From assembly GCF_947504215.1 (NCBI RefSeq), contig NZ_CANNGO010000007.1, positions 1 to 64,000 of the forward strand: a stretch of 64,000 nucleotides of DNA. The letters are read 5' to 3'. Below, one piece after another: positions 43,678 to 53,137 of this stretch. Numbering within the stretch: the stretch's first letter is position 1; every line of letters begins with the position of its first letter. This DNA is from an uncultured Ruegeria sp. Lineage in GTDB: Bacteria; Pseudomonadota; Alphaproteobacteria; Rhodobacterales; Rhodobacteraceae. The notes under the pieces are model-generated. The model was not told the origin of the DNA and did not search any database. It saw nothing but the letters and a program-made list of their open reading frames with translations. The position numbers and the translations under genes are program-made.

Positions 43678-45321
43678 TCATTCTGCCGCATCTGCGCGTC
43701 TTAAGTATATCACACCTTCGCCATAGCGGTTGTTTAACCCGTCTTTTTGCACTGCAGCGTAGCCATTTTCGTTCGCATATCGCAACAATGGGGCCTCAAG
43801 ATCAGAATCATATCCTAATAGGAATGCTGAAGGTGGATTGGAATCAAACAGTGCCGGCAGGTCTTTTTCACCGGCCATAACGTATTGCTGAGCCAATTCA
43901 GGGTCGGTGTAAGGCGCGATGCGATAGGCAAATGGCCCGGTCGCCAATTCAGCATAGACAGGTAGGTGTGCTTCCAGCGGGTAAAGCGGCATAAATGTTG
44001 CGACCGGCCCGTCAGGAGTTGCGCTATCGGCGACAGCGTCGCGCAGGGCAGCCCCGCCTTTTGCGATCCGAGCCGACGTGAAGCTATCCGGCTTCGCCAG
44101 ACTAAGGAGCCCGGGGGCAAGCCGGGGGGCACCCAGCAAGAACAACAATGCAAATCCTGCAAGACAAAGCGGAACAACCTGCGCTCGTTTTTCGTCAGGC
44201 AAGAGGCGATAGATAAAAGCGGCAAGCAAAGGCACCGCGATCAAAGGCTGGATGTAATACTGTGGGAAGCCCGGTGTCGGCACAAAGCTGAACAGTGCGG
44301 TCATGCCAAGCACCGCCAAAACCACAAGGATCTGACCCAGTCCGTTACGCTTTTGTGTCGATTTGGCTGCGCTGAGCACGCCAAGAAAGAACAAGATCAT
44401 CAGGCCGATCAAGGCTGCACCGCTGAACCATGTCGCATAAGCAAGCTGGATCTTTTTGCCCAAGCCCATGGCCAGACCGGGTTCTGAGGCTGCATTGGCC
44501 TGCCAATAAGCAATATGTGGCCCGGTATGAAACTTCAAAACATGTGCCAAAAACCCGGAAGGGTCCGCGGCAAGATACCAAAACAACGGCAAAGCGCCGA
44601 CCAAACCGCCGATCAGCACCGGCAGAACGACGGAACGCAACCGGTCAGAAAAAGGCAGATGCCACGGCAGCAGGAAAGCGGCGACCGCGACGGGTGGGAT
44701 GAAAATCACCGCGCTGACTTTTAGGCCTGCTGCAATAGACAAGAGCAGACCAGATATCAGCAACTGAGCAAAGCGGGGTCGGTCCCGTAGTGTTTCGACA
44801 ATAAACAGCCCTAGGCCCCATGCCGCAAATGGCAAAGGCAACAGGTTGTTACTGGCGGCCATACCGGCCTGGGTTTGAAGTGTTTCGTTGACGACCAAAA
44901 CCACGACAAAGAACACTGACAACAGCGCTGAACCTGATATCCGCCACGTTGCCCAGCTTACGCCTGAGGCCAGCAAAAGCCAGGCGCAGAACTGGCCAAA
45001 GCGCGCGGATGCCAAAAGGCCCTCACCTCCGAATATCAGATAAAACCCCCGATAGAACCAAGCTGAGTTTGGGACGTGATTATAGAAGAAATCTCCGTAA
45101 AGGCTTGAGTACCCCAGTAATTCCGCTGGCGGCACAAACATCAACTCGTCTCGGCGCAAGCCATACCCCATGATGCGCCCGTAAAGTGCTGCAAACAAAA
45201 TGACCAGAACACCCGCAATCAGAACGCGCGTGAATACGCTGCCAAAAACCGCTCGGGCTGAAGTGCCTGATGTGTCGTTGTGGTGATCGGCATCCAGCAT
45301 GGAATCTGCAGACTGCGTCAT
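43678..45321 (-). CDS. Polytopic GT-C (GT39/ArnT-like) membrane protein
   Basis: 547 residues with about ten to eleven hydrophobic segments between residues 30 and 410 and a soluble C-terminal end. In the first periplasmic loop MGYGLRRDELMFVPPAELLGY carries the acidic residues typical of GT-C enzymes that use polyprenyl-phosphate sugars. It starts within the stop of the GtrA-like gene (4-bp ATGA overlap). GtrA proteins flip undecaprenyl-phosphate-linked sugars and GtrB-like GT2 enzymes (37462) make them, so this is likely the third member, which transfers the sugar to the polymer outside. The exact family is uncertain. Confidence 0.7.
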   Translation of the reverse strand: MTQSADSMLDADHHNDTSGTSARAVFGSVFTRVLIAGVLVILFAALYGRIMGYGLRRDELMFVPPAELLGYSSLYGDFFYNHVPNSAWFYRGFYLIFGGEGLLASARFGQFCAWLLLASGVSWATWRISGSALLSVFFVVVLVVNETLQTQAGMAASNNLLPLPFAAWGLGLFIVETLRDRPRFAQLLISGLLLSIAAGLKVSAVIFIPPVAVAAFLLPWHLPFSDRLRSVVLPVLIGGLVGALPLFWYLAADPSGFLAHVLKFHTGPHIAYWQANAASEPGLAMGLGKKIQLAYATWFSGAALIGLMILFFLGVLSAAKSTQKRNGLGQILVVLAVLGMTALFSFVPTPGFPQYYIQPLIAVPLLAAFIYRLLPDEKRAQVVPLCLAGFALLFLLGAPRLAPGLLSLAKPDSFTSARIAKGGAALRDAVADSATPDGPVATFMPLYPLEAHLPVYAELATGPFAYRIAPYTDPELAQQYVMAGEKDLPALFDSNPPSAFLLGYDSDLEAPLLRYANENGYAAVQKDGLNNRYGEGVIYLRRADAAE

Positions 45322-45773
45322 GGCGTTATCTCCTGCAGGCTTGGGTGCAGAGCGCGGGAGATCAGTATGTATGACAAGACAACCGTTGGCCCCAATGCAA
45401 TGGCCTGAGCCAGATAGGGATCAAGGCCCAATTGCAACAGAGCCCATAAAAGAAAGGCGTTAAAGGCGTAAATCACAACATAAGACACGGCATAATGTGG
45501 CAGACGACCATAGCCTTGCACATAGAACACATAGCGACCATGCACCTGAAAATTCCAAAGCACGCCAACAACAAACTGTATCACCAATGCCAACTGAGGG
45601 TGCGCACCAGACCACACAAGGCCCGCAAATACGGTGTAGCCAAACATCGTATTTACGACACCGGCACCCAAGAATCGCAGGATTTGGTGCCACCTCTGCT
45701 GGGTGGGGCGATATGCGCCAGAGTGACTTAGTCCTGACATTCCAATAACTCGCTCAAAAGAGCCCTTATTCAC
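45318..45773 (-). CDS. GtrA-like membrane protein 1
   Basis: 151 residues, GTG start. Four hydrophobic helices and the family's pattern are seen: FLGAGVVNTMFGYTVFAGLVW in helix 1, VLWNFQVHGRYVF after helix 2 (the conserved N-F...N/H-R-x-Y/F-V-F block) and VLSYILISRALHP at the end. GtrA proteins are thought to translocate undecaprenyl-phosphate-bound glucose or similar sugars. A second GtrA-like gene lies at 61355. It overlaps the GT-C-like gene by 4 bp and follows the WbpM-type dehydratase gene by 58 bp. Confidence 0.87.
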   Translation of the reverse strand: MNKGSFERVIGMSGLSHSGAYRPTQQRWHQILRFLGAGVVNTMFGYTVFAGLVWSGAHPQLALVIQFVVGVLWNFQVHGRYVFYVQGYGRLPHYAVSYVVIYAFNAFLLWALLQLGLDPYLAQAIALGPTVVLSYILISRALHPSLQEITP

Positions 45774-45831
45774 TCGTACTACACACAGCGGCGGGGTCGG
45801 GCCGGCAGAAAAAATGCATTAGACTATAATT

Positions 45832-47943
45832 TTAGCAATTGCCGACGGTTTCCAACGACTCTCGGGTTTGAAAGCCGTTCACCACATTCTTGGACGAGAT
45901 CGCTGGAACTGCAGGCTTTGCCGGACGGTTCGTCAGATCCTTCGCTTCGATTGGGCGCAATCCGTTGGCACCGTAACCCGGCACCAGCTCTTTCAGCAAT
46001 TTCTTGACGGCGAGGTCGTTTCCTTCATGCGCGGCCTGTTCCAACTTGAGGATCATGGCGCGCAGGCGCGCAGCTGACACACCTTCGGGAATTGCCGAAG
46101 ACACGCCTGGAATACCACTGTCACGGTGTTCTTCGGTGACGTCGAACAACTCTTCATAAAGCTTTTCACCCTTACGGATGCCGATGAACTTGATGTCGAC
46201 ATCTTTGTACGGGACCAGACCGGCAAGGCGTATCATACGCTCTGCCAGATCGACAATCTTCACAGGGCGTCCCATATCCAGAACAAAGATCTCACCATGG
46301 CTGTCTTCAAGATTTAGACCTTTGGCTGCAGCAACCAGGGTCAACTGGACCGCTTCACGGATCGTCATGAAGTACCGTTCCATCTTCGGATCGGTAACTG
46401 TCAGCGGACCACCTTCGGAGATCTGACGTTGGAACAACGGGATAAGCGAACCAGAAGAACCCAGTACGTTACCAAACCGAACCGAGAAGAAGCGGGTTTC
46501 TTCGTCAGTCTCGTTGGTTACGCGGTCCTGTGCTTGCGAGTAGAACTCGGCAACACGCTTGGTTGCGCCCATAACGCTGGTGCTGTTCACGGCCTTGTCG
46601 GTTGAAACCTGAACCATCGCAATTGCGCCCACGTTGCGGGCGGCATCGGCGACATTCCGTGTGCCAATCACATTGGTCAAAACACCCTCACACGGGTTCA
46701 GTTCCACCATCGGCACATGCTTCAGAGCAGCCGCGTTAAACACCAGCTCGGGACGATGACGTCCAAAGATCGAGTTTACACGGTCGGCGCTGCGAATATC
46801 GGCAACATAGATACGGCGCTTCACTTCAGGGAAGTTCTGGCCCAGATCCATATCAATCGAGTAGGCATTGTATTCGCAATTCTCGATCATGACGATTTCA
46901 GCCGGTTCAAACGAGGCGATCTGACGGGTCAGCTCGCTTCCAATCGAGCCACCTGCACCGGTGATCAGAACCCGACGTCCCTCGAACATCTCACGCAGCA
47001 TCGAGCGTTCAACCGCCTTTTGCGGGCGATCCAGAATATCTTCGGGGTTTACGGTACGGATGCCCGAGCTTTCGGTACCCAACTCTTCCAAACCGGTCAG
47101 ACGAGACACAGTGATGCTGTTGGCTTCGGCCCAGCGGGTCAGCTTGCGGATGCCATCACTCTCAAAGTGAGTCACGGGCTCCGTCAGCAGCAGGCGCTGG
47201 GGCAACGTTTCGCTGAACTTTAAACGCTCGATGACGACATCCGCATCCAGCAACGAGCCGATGATCTTCACATCATGAAAGTAAAGGCCTTGGGTGTTGC
47301 GGGCGTCATCGATGATGCCAACAGGTTCGTACTTAGACTCCGTATTGCTCAGAGAGCGAACAAACAGATCGCAGCTGGCACCGGTACCCACCAGAATCAC
47401 CGGAATTTTACCATCTGCACGTGTCGAACACCCTTGCACTTTGCGCTTGAACTCGGTGCTACGCGCCAGAATGCGCAGGCTTCCCAAGGCCGGAACGATC
47501 AAGAAAAATTGGATGACATACACAGCCAGTGGCACCTGAGCCGTAATCTGAACTGCCAGACCCAGCAAGGCCAGCGTCCCAACACACAGTGCGGATGCAC
47601 GAACAATCAAGGAAACATCACGCAAAGACGTCGAGCGTGTGTGGCGCTTGTAAATCCCTGACATTGGCAAAATCGCCAACGCGACAAGGCACGACATAAG
47701 CACCAAGGGCACCAATACGGCCGCTGGCTGGGCCGGCAGCACGCCGCCATTTGCGAGCACCACCGCCACGACAACGGAAATCGCCGAAGCAAGCACATCA
47801 CCAATCACCAGACGGCGGTTCGCTCTCAGCTCATTAAGTTTTTGCTTTATTATGGACCCCAGGTCACCCAGCTTCAGCTCGGCCTCGGCCGCGCTATCAT
47901 TAACGGATCCATTTTTGAGCTTAACCAACTCACGCTCATACAT
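45832..47943 (-). CDS. WbpM/CapD-type membrane sugar 4,6-dehydratase
   Basis: 703 residues from ATG 47943 (GGAG eight bases upstream); a TTG 30 bp further up is possible. About four N-terminal transmembrane helices (about 45-150), a first nucleotide-binding-like domain (VILVGTGASCDLFVRSL) and a C-terminal SDR domain with RVLITGAGGSIGSELTRQI, FNAAALKHVPMVELNP, VSTDKAVNSTSVMGATKR and FSVRFGNVLGSSGSLIP. In place of the usual Y-x3-K it has M-x3-K, as known for the large WbpM/FlaA1-like enzymes that dehydrate UDP-GlcNAc to UDP-4-keto-6-deoxy sugar. It is the first gene of the minus array. Its product could feed the aminotransferase at 55382. Confidence 0.93.
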   Translation of the reverse strand: MYERELVKLKNGSVNDSAAEAELKLGDLGSIIKQKLNELRANRRLVIGDVLASAISVVVAVVLANGGVLPAQPAAVLVPLVLMSCLVALAILPMSGIYKRHTRSTSLRDVSLIVRASALCVGTLALLGLAVQITAQVPLAVYVIQFFLIVPALGSLRILARSTEFKRKVQGCSTRADGKIPVILVGTGASCDLFVRSLSNTESKYEPVGIIDDARNTQGLYFHDVKIIGSLLDADVVIERLKFSETLPQRLLLTEPVTHFESDGIRKLTRWAEANSITVSRLTGLEELGTESSGIRTVNPEDILDRPQKAVERSMLREMFEGRRVLITGAGGSIGSELTRQIASFEPAEIVMIENCEYNAYSIDMDLGQNFPEVKRRIYVADIRSADRVNSIFGRHRPELVFNAAALKHVPMVELNPCEGVLTNVIGTRNVADAARNVGAIAMVQVSTDKAVNSTSVMGATKRVAEFYSQAQDRVTNETDEETRFFSVRFGNVLGSSGSLIPLFQRQISEGGPLTVTDPKMERYFMTIREAVQLTLVAAAKGLNLEDSHGEIFVLDMGRPVKIVDLAERMIRLAGLVPYKDVDIKFIGIRKGEKLYEELFDVTEEHRDSGIPGVSSAIPEGVSAARLRAMILKLEQAAHEGNDLAVKKLLKELVPGYGANGLRPIEAKDLTNRPAKPAVPAISSKNVVNGFQTRESLETVGNC

Positions 47944-48424
47944 ACTCTGAACTCCGGCGTACAAATTGCCCAACTACCAATCGACTCAAATTGACGGACC
48001 GATAAACAGCCGTTCCGCCTCAAAAGCCGCACTCATTCGCCAACACCCACATGGCGCCAGCAAGTTTGACTTATTTCGGTAAAAGTCCCCCACAACGGTC
48101 CAAGTACAAGAAATAACAGTACCCGAAACCAAGACCCCCTTCTCACTCATACAAACCAAACTAATATTCAAACCAACCGAATACATCGGCCAATATCGTC
48201 TAAATATAGCGTTAACGTATCACAGCGATAGCCGGATCAAAACGCTTTTTTAACATTCTGGACATCATTTGACCAAAGAAATGTCCAATTTCCCAGTGTT
48301 CGCTTGCTGTTCACTCTGTTTATGAACACCGGAACCAAAGCTCGCTAGTCAGATACGAGAGTGCCAACACTGGGCTTTTGTTTCCACTTCGGAAACTTAG
48401 CGGACACATGATCATGAGAAGCAC
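47944..48424. promoter_or_regulatory. Intergenic region upstream of the minus polysaccharide array
   Basis: No gene is visible in 481 bp. It should contain the promoter for the 13-gene minus-strand array. A 7-bp inverted repeat, TGGACAT at 48259-48265 and ATGTCCA at 48281-48287, is separated by 15 bp and resembles an operator. No canonical promoter pair is certain. Confidence 0.4.
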
Positions 48425-49282
48425 TCAGTTGATTCGCTCCGGCTGGTGGTTTTGAGCCCCGGCCCACGCATGGCTGACACCCGGATCATGCTTTTCGATC
48501 CGGGCAATGTCTTCGGCATAAAAGTCGCCCATGCGCTCAGCTAAATCGTCAGTCAGAGCAGGATATTCCACTTGCCGAGCGACAGCGTTGCGCAAGGATC
48601 GAACCGGCCAAGTGTTGCGCACAGGGTCCAACACGAAGCGAACAGGCGCTAACGCTTTGCGCAGAGGCAGCGGAACCATTGCTTCGTTCTTGTCTTTCAC
48701 CTTCTTTTTTACAGGCGGCTCCAACATGTCCCTGAGGTTTAGGTGCGCCCTGACTTTCTCTAGGTTACCCTTTGGGTTTGCGCGGACGTCTTCGAACGCC
48801 AGCAACAAAACCTGATCGGCCGGGAACAGATCATAGAAACGGTCGAGGTGATGGGCATAGCGACCGTCCGATAGAAACCGACCATTCGCAGCCCGGGCCG
48901 GATCAAGGTAGTCTTCAATTCGGCCAGTGACTTCGCCACGACGAAACAGCATGCAATAGTCGGAATAGGCCCTTTGCACCGGGTCACGCATCTGCAGGAC
49001 CAATCGGGCATTGGGGGCAAAATCACGGATGCGCTGAGCGGCCTCGGGCACAGTCAGGTAGGAGTTTGATTTCTCGCCGATCAAGCCCGAAGTATCGCAC
49101 CCTTCAAACTGCTTCCGATACCAGCCGACCCCCCTATCATATTCGCGGGAAAAAAAGTGCAACTCAGGACCCGGCATGTAAATGGCCGGCGTTTGCGTCA
49201 GCGACTGCTGCAACCACGTCGTGGCGCATTTTGCAGCACCAATAATCAGAAAATCGACAGGGCGGTCATCGGGCAACGTCAT
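48425..49282 (-). CDS. Sulfotransferase 2
   Basis: 285 residues of the heparan/NodH-like sulfotransferase type. FLIIGAAKCATTWLQQSL near residues 11-28 is the 5'-phosphosulfate-binding loop, and RLVLQMRDPVQRAYSDYCM near 92-110 is the 3'-phosphate-binding block with conserved R-D-P...R-x-Y-S. LLLAFEDVRANP matches the usual later strand. It should move sulfate from PAPS to a sugar. It is the last gene after the ExoF-like and Wzc-like genes on the minus strand, 54 bp after the former, so sulfation is tied to this exopolysaccharide. It is not closely similar to sulfotransferase 1 outside the PAPS motifs. Confidence 0.88.
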   Translation of the reverse strand: MTLPDDRPVDFLIIGAAKCATTWLQQSLTQTPAIYMPGPELHFFSREYDRGVGWYRKQFEGCDTSGLIGEKSNSYLTVPEAAQRIRDFAPNARLVLQMRDPVQRAYSDYCMLFRRGEVTGRIEDYLDPARAANGRFLSDGRYAHHLDRFYDLFPADQVLLLAFEDVRANPKGNLEKVRAHLNLRDMLEPPVKKKVKDKNEAMVPLPLRKALAPVRFVLDPVRNTWPVRSLRNAVARQVEYPALTDDLAERMGDFYAEDIARIEKHDPGVSHAWAGAQNHQPERIN

Positions 49283-49336
49283 GATAAAAACTCGTACACT
49301 AGAACTTTTGGGGTCGCCCCCGGCAAACTAAAGTCA

Positions 49337-50542
49337 TCAATTTGAGGTCAGAACAGTTCGTCTGACAACTTCGATTGTATCACCAGGCTGGACAAGATCA
49401 GTGCCCGTCACGCGTTGTGTTTGGCCATCAACGCCACGTGTCACAACAAATTCTATGATCGTTTCGCTGGCTACATCATCTTCACTGAGCAAGCCCGCCG
49501 CCGCCAGCTCACCGTGCAGGGTTGTTGCTGTCTCTAACCTTGTCTTCAGTGACGCCAGCTCGCTTTCCACGCTGTTCAACTGAACCAGCGTGTCCGAGCG
49601 CGCGTTATCGTCCAGCTCCAGCGCGTCTCGTTCCGCACGGTTCAAATCCTGCCGAGCGACCAACAGCGCAACTTCCTGATCCAGTCTTTTCGATTCAAGA
49701 TCATTCAGCTGATTGGTCATAGTTGTGACCCTGTTTGAAACTGTCAGACCCTTTTCCTTAAGCGAGTTCAGGTTTTCGAGTTCTTTGCTGACATTTGCGA
49801 TTTGGATGTTGCGTAGTTCCAGCTGGGTCGTCAGGCTGGAAATCTGCTCTTTCAGAAGGTTTTGTAGATCTTGTATGCGTTCGCCTACACCTTCGCGTGC
49901 GGACATGGTTGCCTTCAGTATCTCGCCTTCAAGCCCCGTCGGAGGTTCAGGCAGCTCTCCACTATTCTCGTCGCTTTCCAAAATTGCCAGATCCGCAACC
50001 AACCGTTGCTTTTCCTGCTCCAGCTCTCCGATCTGCGTCGACAGCAAGCGAATTTCGCCACCCATGCGCAGAATCTGGAAATCATTGCTTGACGAAAACT
50101 CAATCGGTGGCCGGATAGTGCCGCCCGCCAAGGCCAGCACCTGCTGCGCGGTAATCCCGAAATGAAAGTCATACGCGCCCGGCGAATTTACGTCGCCAAG
50201 TACGTAAATGGGCAGGTGGCCCACAACTTCCAGCGCGATCCTGGGCGGCTCTGCCATGCCGATCTGACGGCGGAACTTCAGTTCCAGCAGCGCGGCCAGT
50301 TCCGCCAGGGTGTGCCCTTCGGCTTCAACCTGACCCACTAGCGGAACCATCAAAGTCCCGTCTCCGGTGATCGAGTACTCGCCAGTCACACCATCCCAAG
50401 TCACATATGTCGTAGAGGCTGAATCCCAGCGCATCGCCTTGAGAGACACCCTGTCCTGCGGCAACAAGCGATAGCCTTCGGCCAAGACCGAGCTGGCCGC
50501 CATCGCAAAAATCAAAAGGAATATTCTGAAACAGCTGTTCAA
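49337..50542 (-). CDS. ExoF/Wza-like polysaccharide export protein
   Basis: 401 residues from TTG 50542, which lies seven bases after GGGAG and starts directly at the signal peptide (MNSCFRIFLLIFAMAASSVLA); TTG 50557 is five codons upstream. A Poly_export domain follows (YRLLPQDRVSLKAMRW...YSITGDGTLMVPLVG). Then comes an SLBB-like segment (GHLPIYVLGDVNSPGAYDF) and a long coiled coil about 165-330. A C-terminal second SLBB-like part (VVTRGVDGQTQRVTGTDLVQPGDTIEV) closes the protein. No lipobox Cys is seen. The layout matches rhizobial ExoF, the periplasmic/outer-membrane export partner of ExoP. Confidence 0.9.
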   Translation of the reverse strand: MNSCFRIFLLIFAMAASSVLAEGYRLLPQDRVSLKAMRWDSASTTYVTWDGVTGEYSITGDGTLMVPLVGQVEAEGHTLAELAALLELKFRRQIGMAEPPRIALEVVGHLPIYVLGDVNSPGAYDFHFGITAQQVLALAGGTIRPPIEFSSSNDFQILRMGGEIRLLSTQIGELEQEKQRLVADLAILESDENSGELPEPPTGLEGEILKATMSAREGVGERIQDLQNLLKEQISSLTTQLELRNIQIANVSKELENLNSLKEKGLTVSNRVTTMTNQLNDLESKRLDQEVALLVARQDLNRAERDALELDDNARSDTLVQLNSVESELASLKTRLETATTLHGELAAAGLLSEDDVASETIIEFVVTRGVDGQTQRVTGTDLVQPGDTIEVVRRTVLTSN

Positions 50543-50740
50543 AATCTTGTCTCCCAACTCACTAACGCTGCAGGGCGTGCGACCATTTCCAGATGATCAG
50601 ACAAAACTCTGCGGTACCAATTCTTACACAATGATCAAAACCGATCGACCAATCACGTGCTGAAAAAACTCTGGGTCATCGCCTATGTCAAGAAAGCTAG
50701 TGTCTGCCGACCTGACTGACAAGGGCAACAAGCTTTCTCG

Positions 50741-52606
50741 TCACGAGTAACCCGCCTTGCTGTAGTCACTATAATAGGAATAAGTCCCGTAGCCGTATTT
50801 GCGCTGCTTGTCTAAATCCACATCATTGATAAGCGTCGCCGTGGCCTCGATCCCGTGCATATCCAACTTTTCGAATGCGTCCTGCAATTCTTCAAGCCGC
50901 GTACGCCCCCAACGAACGACAAACAGTGTCCCATCGATCAGCGACCCGACCCTGCAGGCATCGTTGACCACAAGGATTGGTGGCGTATCCACCAGAACCA
51001 GATCATAGCTGGGGTCAATGCGTGACTTAAGCTCACTCAGGAGCGCGCTTTCGTCTTTGACTGATGCGTCCGAGCGGACGGCAACGTTGAGAAGCGAAAT
51101 AGAGTCTTTTGGCAGTCCTTCTATTTCCAACGCCTTTGGTCTTACTTTCCCAGACGCCGCGTCCTCTAGCGAATTTATCGAATGCACGGCGCCGAGCGTG
51201 CGGCTGGCGCCTAACCTGTAGGAATCCAGATCGAGAACCAGAACTTTCAAACCTTCACGGGCAGCCGCCAACGCAATAGAGACGGCGACGGTTGATTTTC
51301 CTTCGCTCGGAAGGCCAGACGTCACCAAGACAACCCGCCCCAGACCTTCGCGATTGAACCAAAGCGTCAAAAAGTTTCGCAATGCTTCGGCATACGGTGA
51401 GCGCGGGTTATCCACAAAAAACGGGACAAGTTCCTGTTTTTTATCCCATAGTTTGCGTCTCTTGATTTTAGGCAAAAAGCCGTAATTCACAGCGCCTACA
51501 GACGCACTGATTTGCCCGTCGCTCCAGATCCGGGTGTTCATCGCTTCAAGCAGAGCGACAAGAAGCACGGACAAAAATGCACCGGCAAAAATGCCGCCGC
51601 CCAAAATCACGACCGGGTTAGGCCAGAAAGGTCGGGACGGGATACGGGCAATTGTGACTTGACGCGCGCCTTCCGAAACAAACTGCAGCTGGGTTTCAAG
51701 TTCATTCAATCGTTCAATTGAACTTTGGTACCGCGACCGCAGAAGCTCGAGCGATCGTTCCATGCCGATCAATCGCAGCTCGGCCCGGGAACGGATCAGA
51801 AGATCCGAACGTGCAAGATCCAGTTCGCCCTTTAACTCTTCTGCTTCGGTCGATGTGGGATCGTCACCCGACACCACATCATATATCGCCTGTAGCCTTT
51901 CAATATCAGCGCGTTGGCGGTCGGGTAGTGTCTCGTCATCAAGACTGTTTTCCCGAACAAACGCCGCCAACGCAATTTCGTCAGCGGATAGCTCTTCATT
52001 CAGCTGTGTGACACGGGTGCGCAGGAAGTCGATGGACCGGGTGATGCCAGCCTGACGATCCCGGTCGCTTTCGGCAATATAGGTTTCGGCGACAGTGTTG
52101 GCGATATCCGCGGCCAGTCGTGCATCATGGGATTCCGCATCGATCTTGATCGCCAAGCTCTCTCCCTGCCGTGCGATACTGTAGGACCCCAACAACTTGT
52201 CCACGACCTGCTCGCGCCGCAATTCTGGCGGCACCGGTTGATCCGGCGGCGGAGCCGGCATGAACTCGGTATTGGTGTATAGATCCATGTTCTGCGCTAC
52301 ATCTGCGGCAAACTCGCGGGATCTGAGGATATCAAGTTGGGTTTCGATCGCCACGCGCGACAACTCGAACGTTTCCAGCTGAACGTCGGTTGTGCGAACG
52401 CGGGTATCCAGCTGAGCCATCACAACGGTGGATTGAGCGCTATAGCTCGGCTCCAGCCGTTTCAGCACGTAATAAGCTACCACAAAAAACAGGATGCAAA
52501 TCCCGATCATGAGCACCGCATGCCGCCGCAACACGGTCCAGATCATCGGCCGCGCAAATCGTTCGAATTGATTGGCCTGATAGGGTCGTTCAAGATTATC
52601 TGGCAC
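50741..52606 (-). CDS. Wzc/ExoP-like tyrosine autokinase and chain-length protein
   Basis: 621 residues, GTG start. Transmembrane helices lie at about 27-47 and 335-358, with a periplasmic Wzz domain and coiled coil between them. The cytoplasmic BY-kinase domain is complete: Walker A LPSEGKST near 431-438, Walker A' VLVLDLDSYR near 455 and Walker B LVLVDTPP near 535. A C-terminal tyrosine cluster has seven Tyr in the 18 residues YGYGTYSYYSDYSKAGYS. Cycles of Tyr phosphorylation in such proteins control polymer length and export. It precedes the ExoF-like gene. Contrast with the kinase-dead relative at 34537. Confidence 0.94.
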   Translation of the reverse strand: MPDNLERPYQANQFERFARPMIWTVLRRHAVLMIGICILFFVVAYYVLKRLEPSYSAQSTVVMAQLDTRVRTTDVQLETFELSRVAIETQLDILRSREFAADVAQNMDLYTNTEFMPAPPPDQPVPPELRREQVVDKLLGSYSIARQGESLAIKIDAESHDARLAADIANTVAETYIAESDRDRQAGITRSIDFLRTRVTQLNEELSADEIALAAFVRENSLDDETLPDRQRADIERLQAIYDVVSGDDPTSTEAEELKGELDLARSDLLIRSRAELRLIGMERSLELLRSRYQSSIERLNELETQLQFVSEGARQVTIARIPSRPFWPNPVVILGGGIFAGAFLSVLLVALLEAMNTRIWSDGQISASVGAVNYGFLPKIKRRKLWDKKQELVPFFVDNPRSPYAEALRNFLTLWFNREGLGRVVLVTSGLPSEGKSTVAVSIALAAAREGLKVLVLDLDSYRLGASRTLGAVHSINSLEDAASGKVRPKALEIEGLPKDSISLLNVAVRSDASVKDESALLSELKSRIDPSYDLVLVDTPPILVVNDACRVGSLIDGTLFVVRWGRTRLEELQDAFEKLDMHGIEATATLINDVDLDKQRKYGYGTYSYYSDYSKAGYS

Positions 52607-53137
52607 TGCTCTTTCCAGTTAGTAAAACGTTGTTCCGACCTTGATCTGGGCGGCACATTTACGCGACCTTGGCCCAAAGAATCGGTTTCGTGTCATCCGG
52701 GAGTTAACCCACCTCGCCTCTTGCGATTGAACCGGTATCTGGTGACAATCGCAAGACACTGTTGGTGCTCTTAGTGTATTTGTCGGGACAATCCTAGAAA
52801 ACAGAGGGCATTCGCACAAAACTGGGCAATTTGGTCCCGATTTCCACTCTCTTACCCTCAGATGCTGATGTCGGAAACAATTTCATTAAAACCCGTCGAA
52901 TCGTTTATGATTTCTTGCAGGTCAAAGCGTCTCTCTCGGGGAACGACGCCCTGTATCACTTGATTCGCCGGACCCGGTTCAGCACTTCTTGCAAATCATA
53001 TCCAATTCGAACACAGTGGGGTGCGCGTATCTTTTTCTTCACCCCTGCGTGCAGTTTTATCGTCAGCAAAGCTTGACGAATTTTTTTTGATTTTGATGTG
53101 TTGTGGCCCGCCGCGTGGTACTGAGTTGGATTGAAGT
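52607..53137. promoter_or_regulatory. Divergent intergenic region between wzc-like and phosphoglycosyl transferase genes
   Basis: No gene is seen in 531 bp. Promoters for two divergent transcripts should lie here. The notable element is a long hairpin at 52720-52755, listed separately. The right 200 bp is AT-richer and probably contains the plus-strand promoter, with an AATTTTTTTTGATTTTG tract at about 53080-53096. Confidence 0.45.
52720..52755. other. Strong 36-base hairpin upstream of the wzc-like gene
   Basis: CTTGCGATTG (52720-52729) and CAATCGCAAG (52746-52755) are perfect complements. The loop itself can pair, ACCGG with CTGGT, giving a nearly continuous stem of about 15 pairs around TAT. 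It lies about 115 bp before the wzc-like start on the minus strand. No T-run follows in either direction, so it is not a standard terminator; it may be an operator palindrome or a leader-RNA structure. Confidence 0.6.

Noticed and set aside
48375-48400. Terminator after sulfotransferase 2 (GTTTCC/GGAAAC hairpin)
   Set aside because: Only six base pairs and no T-run on the minus strand.
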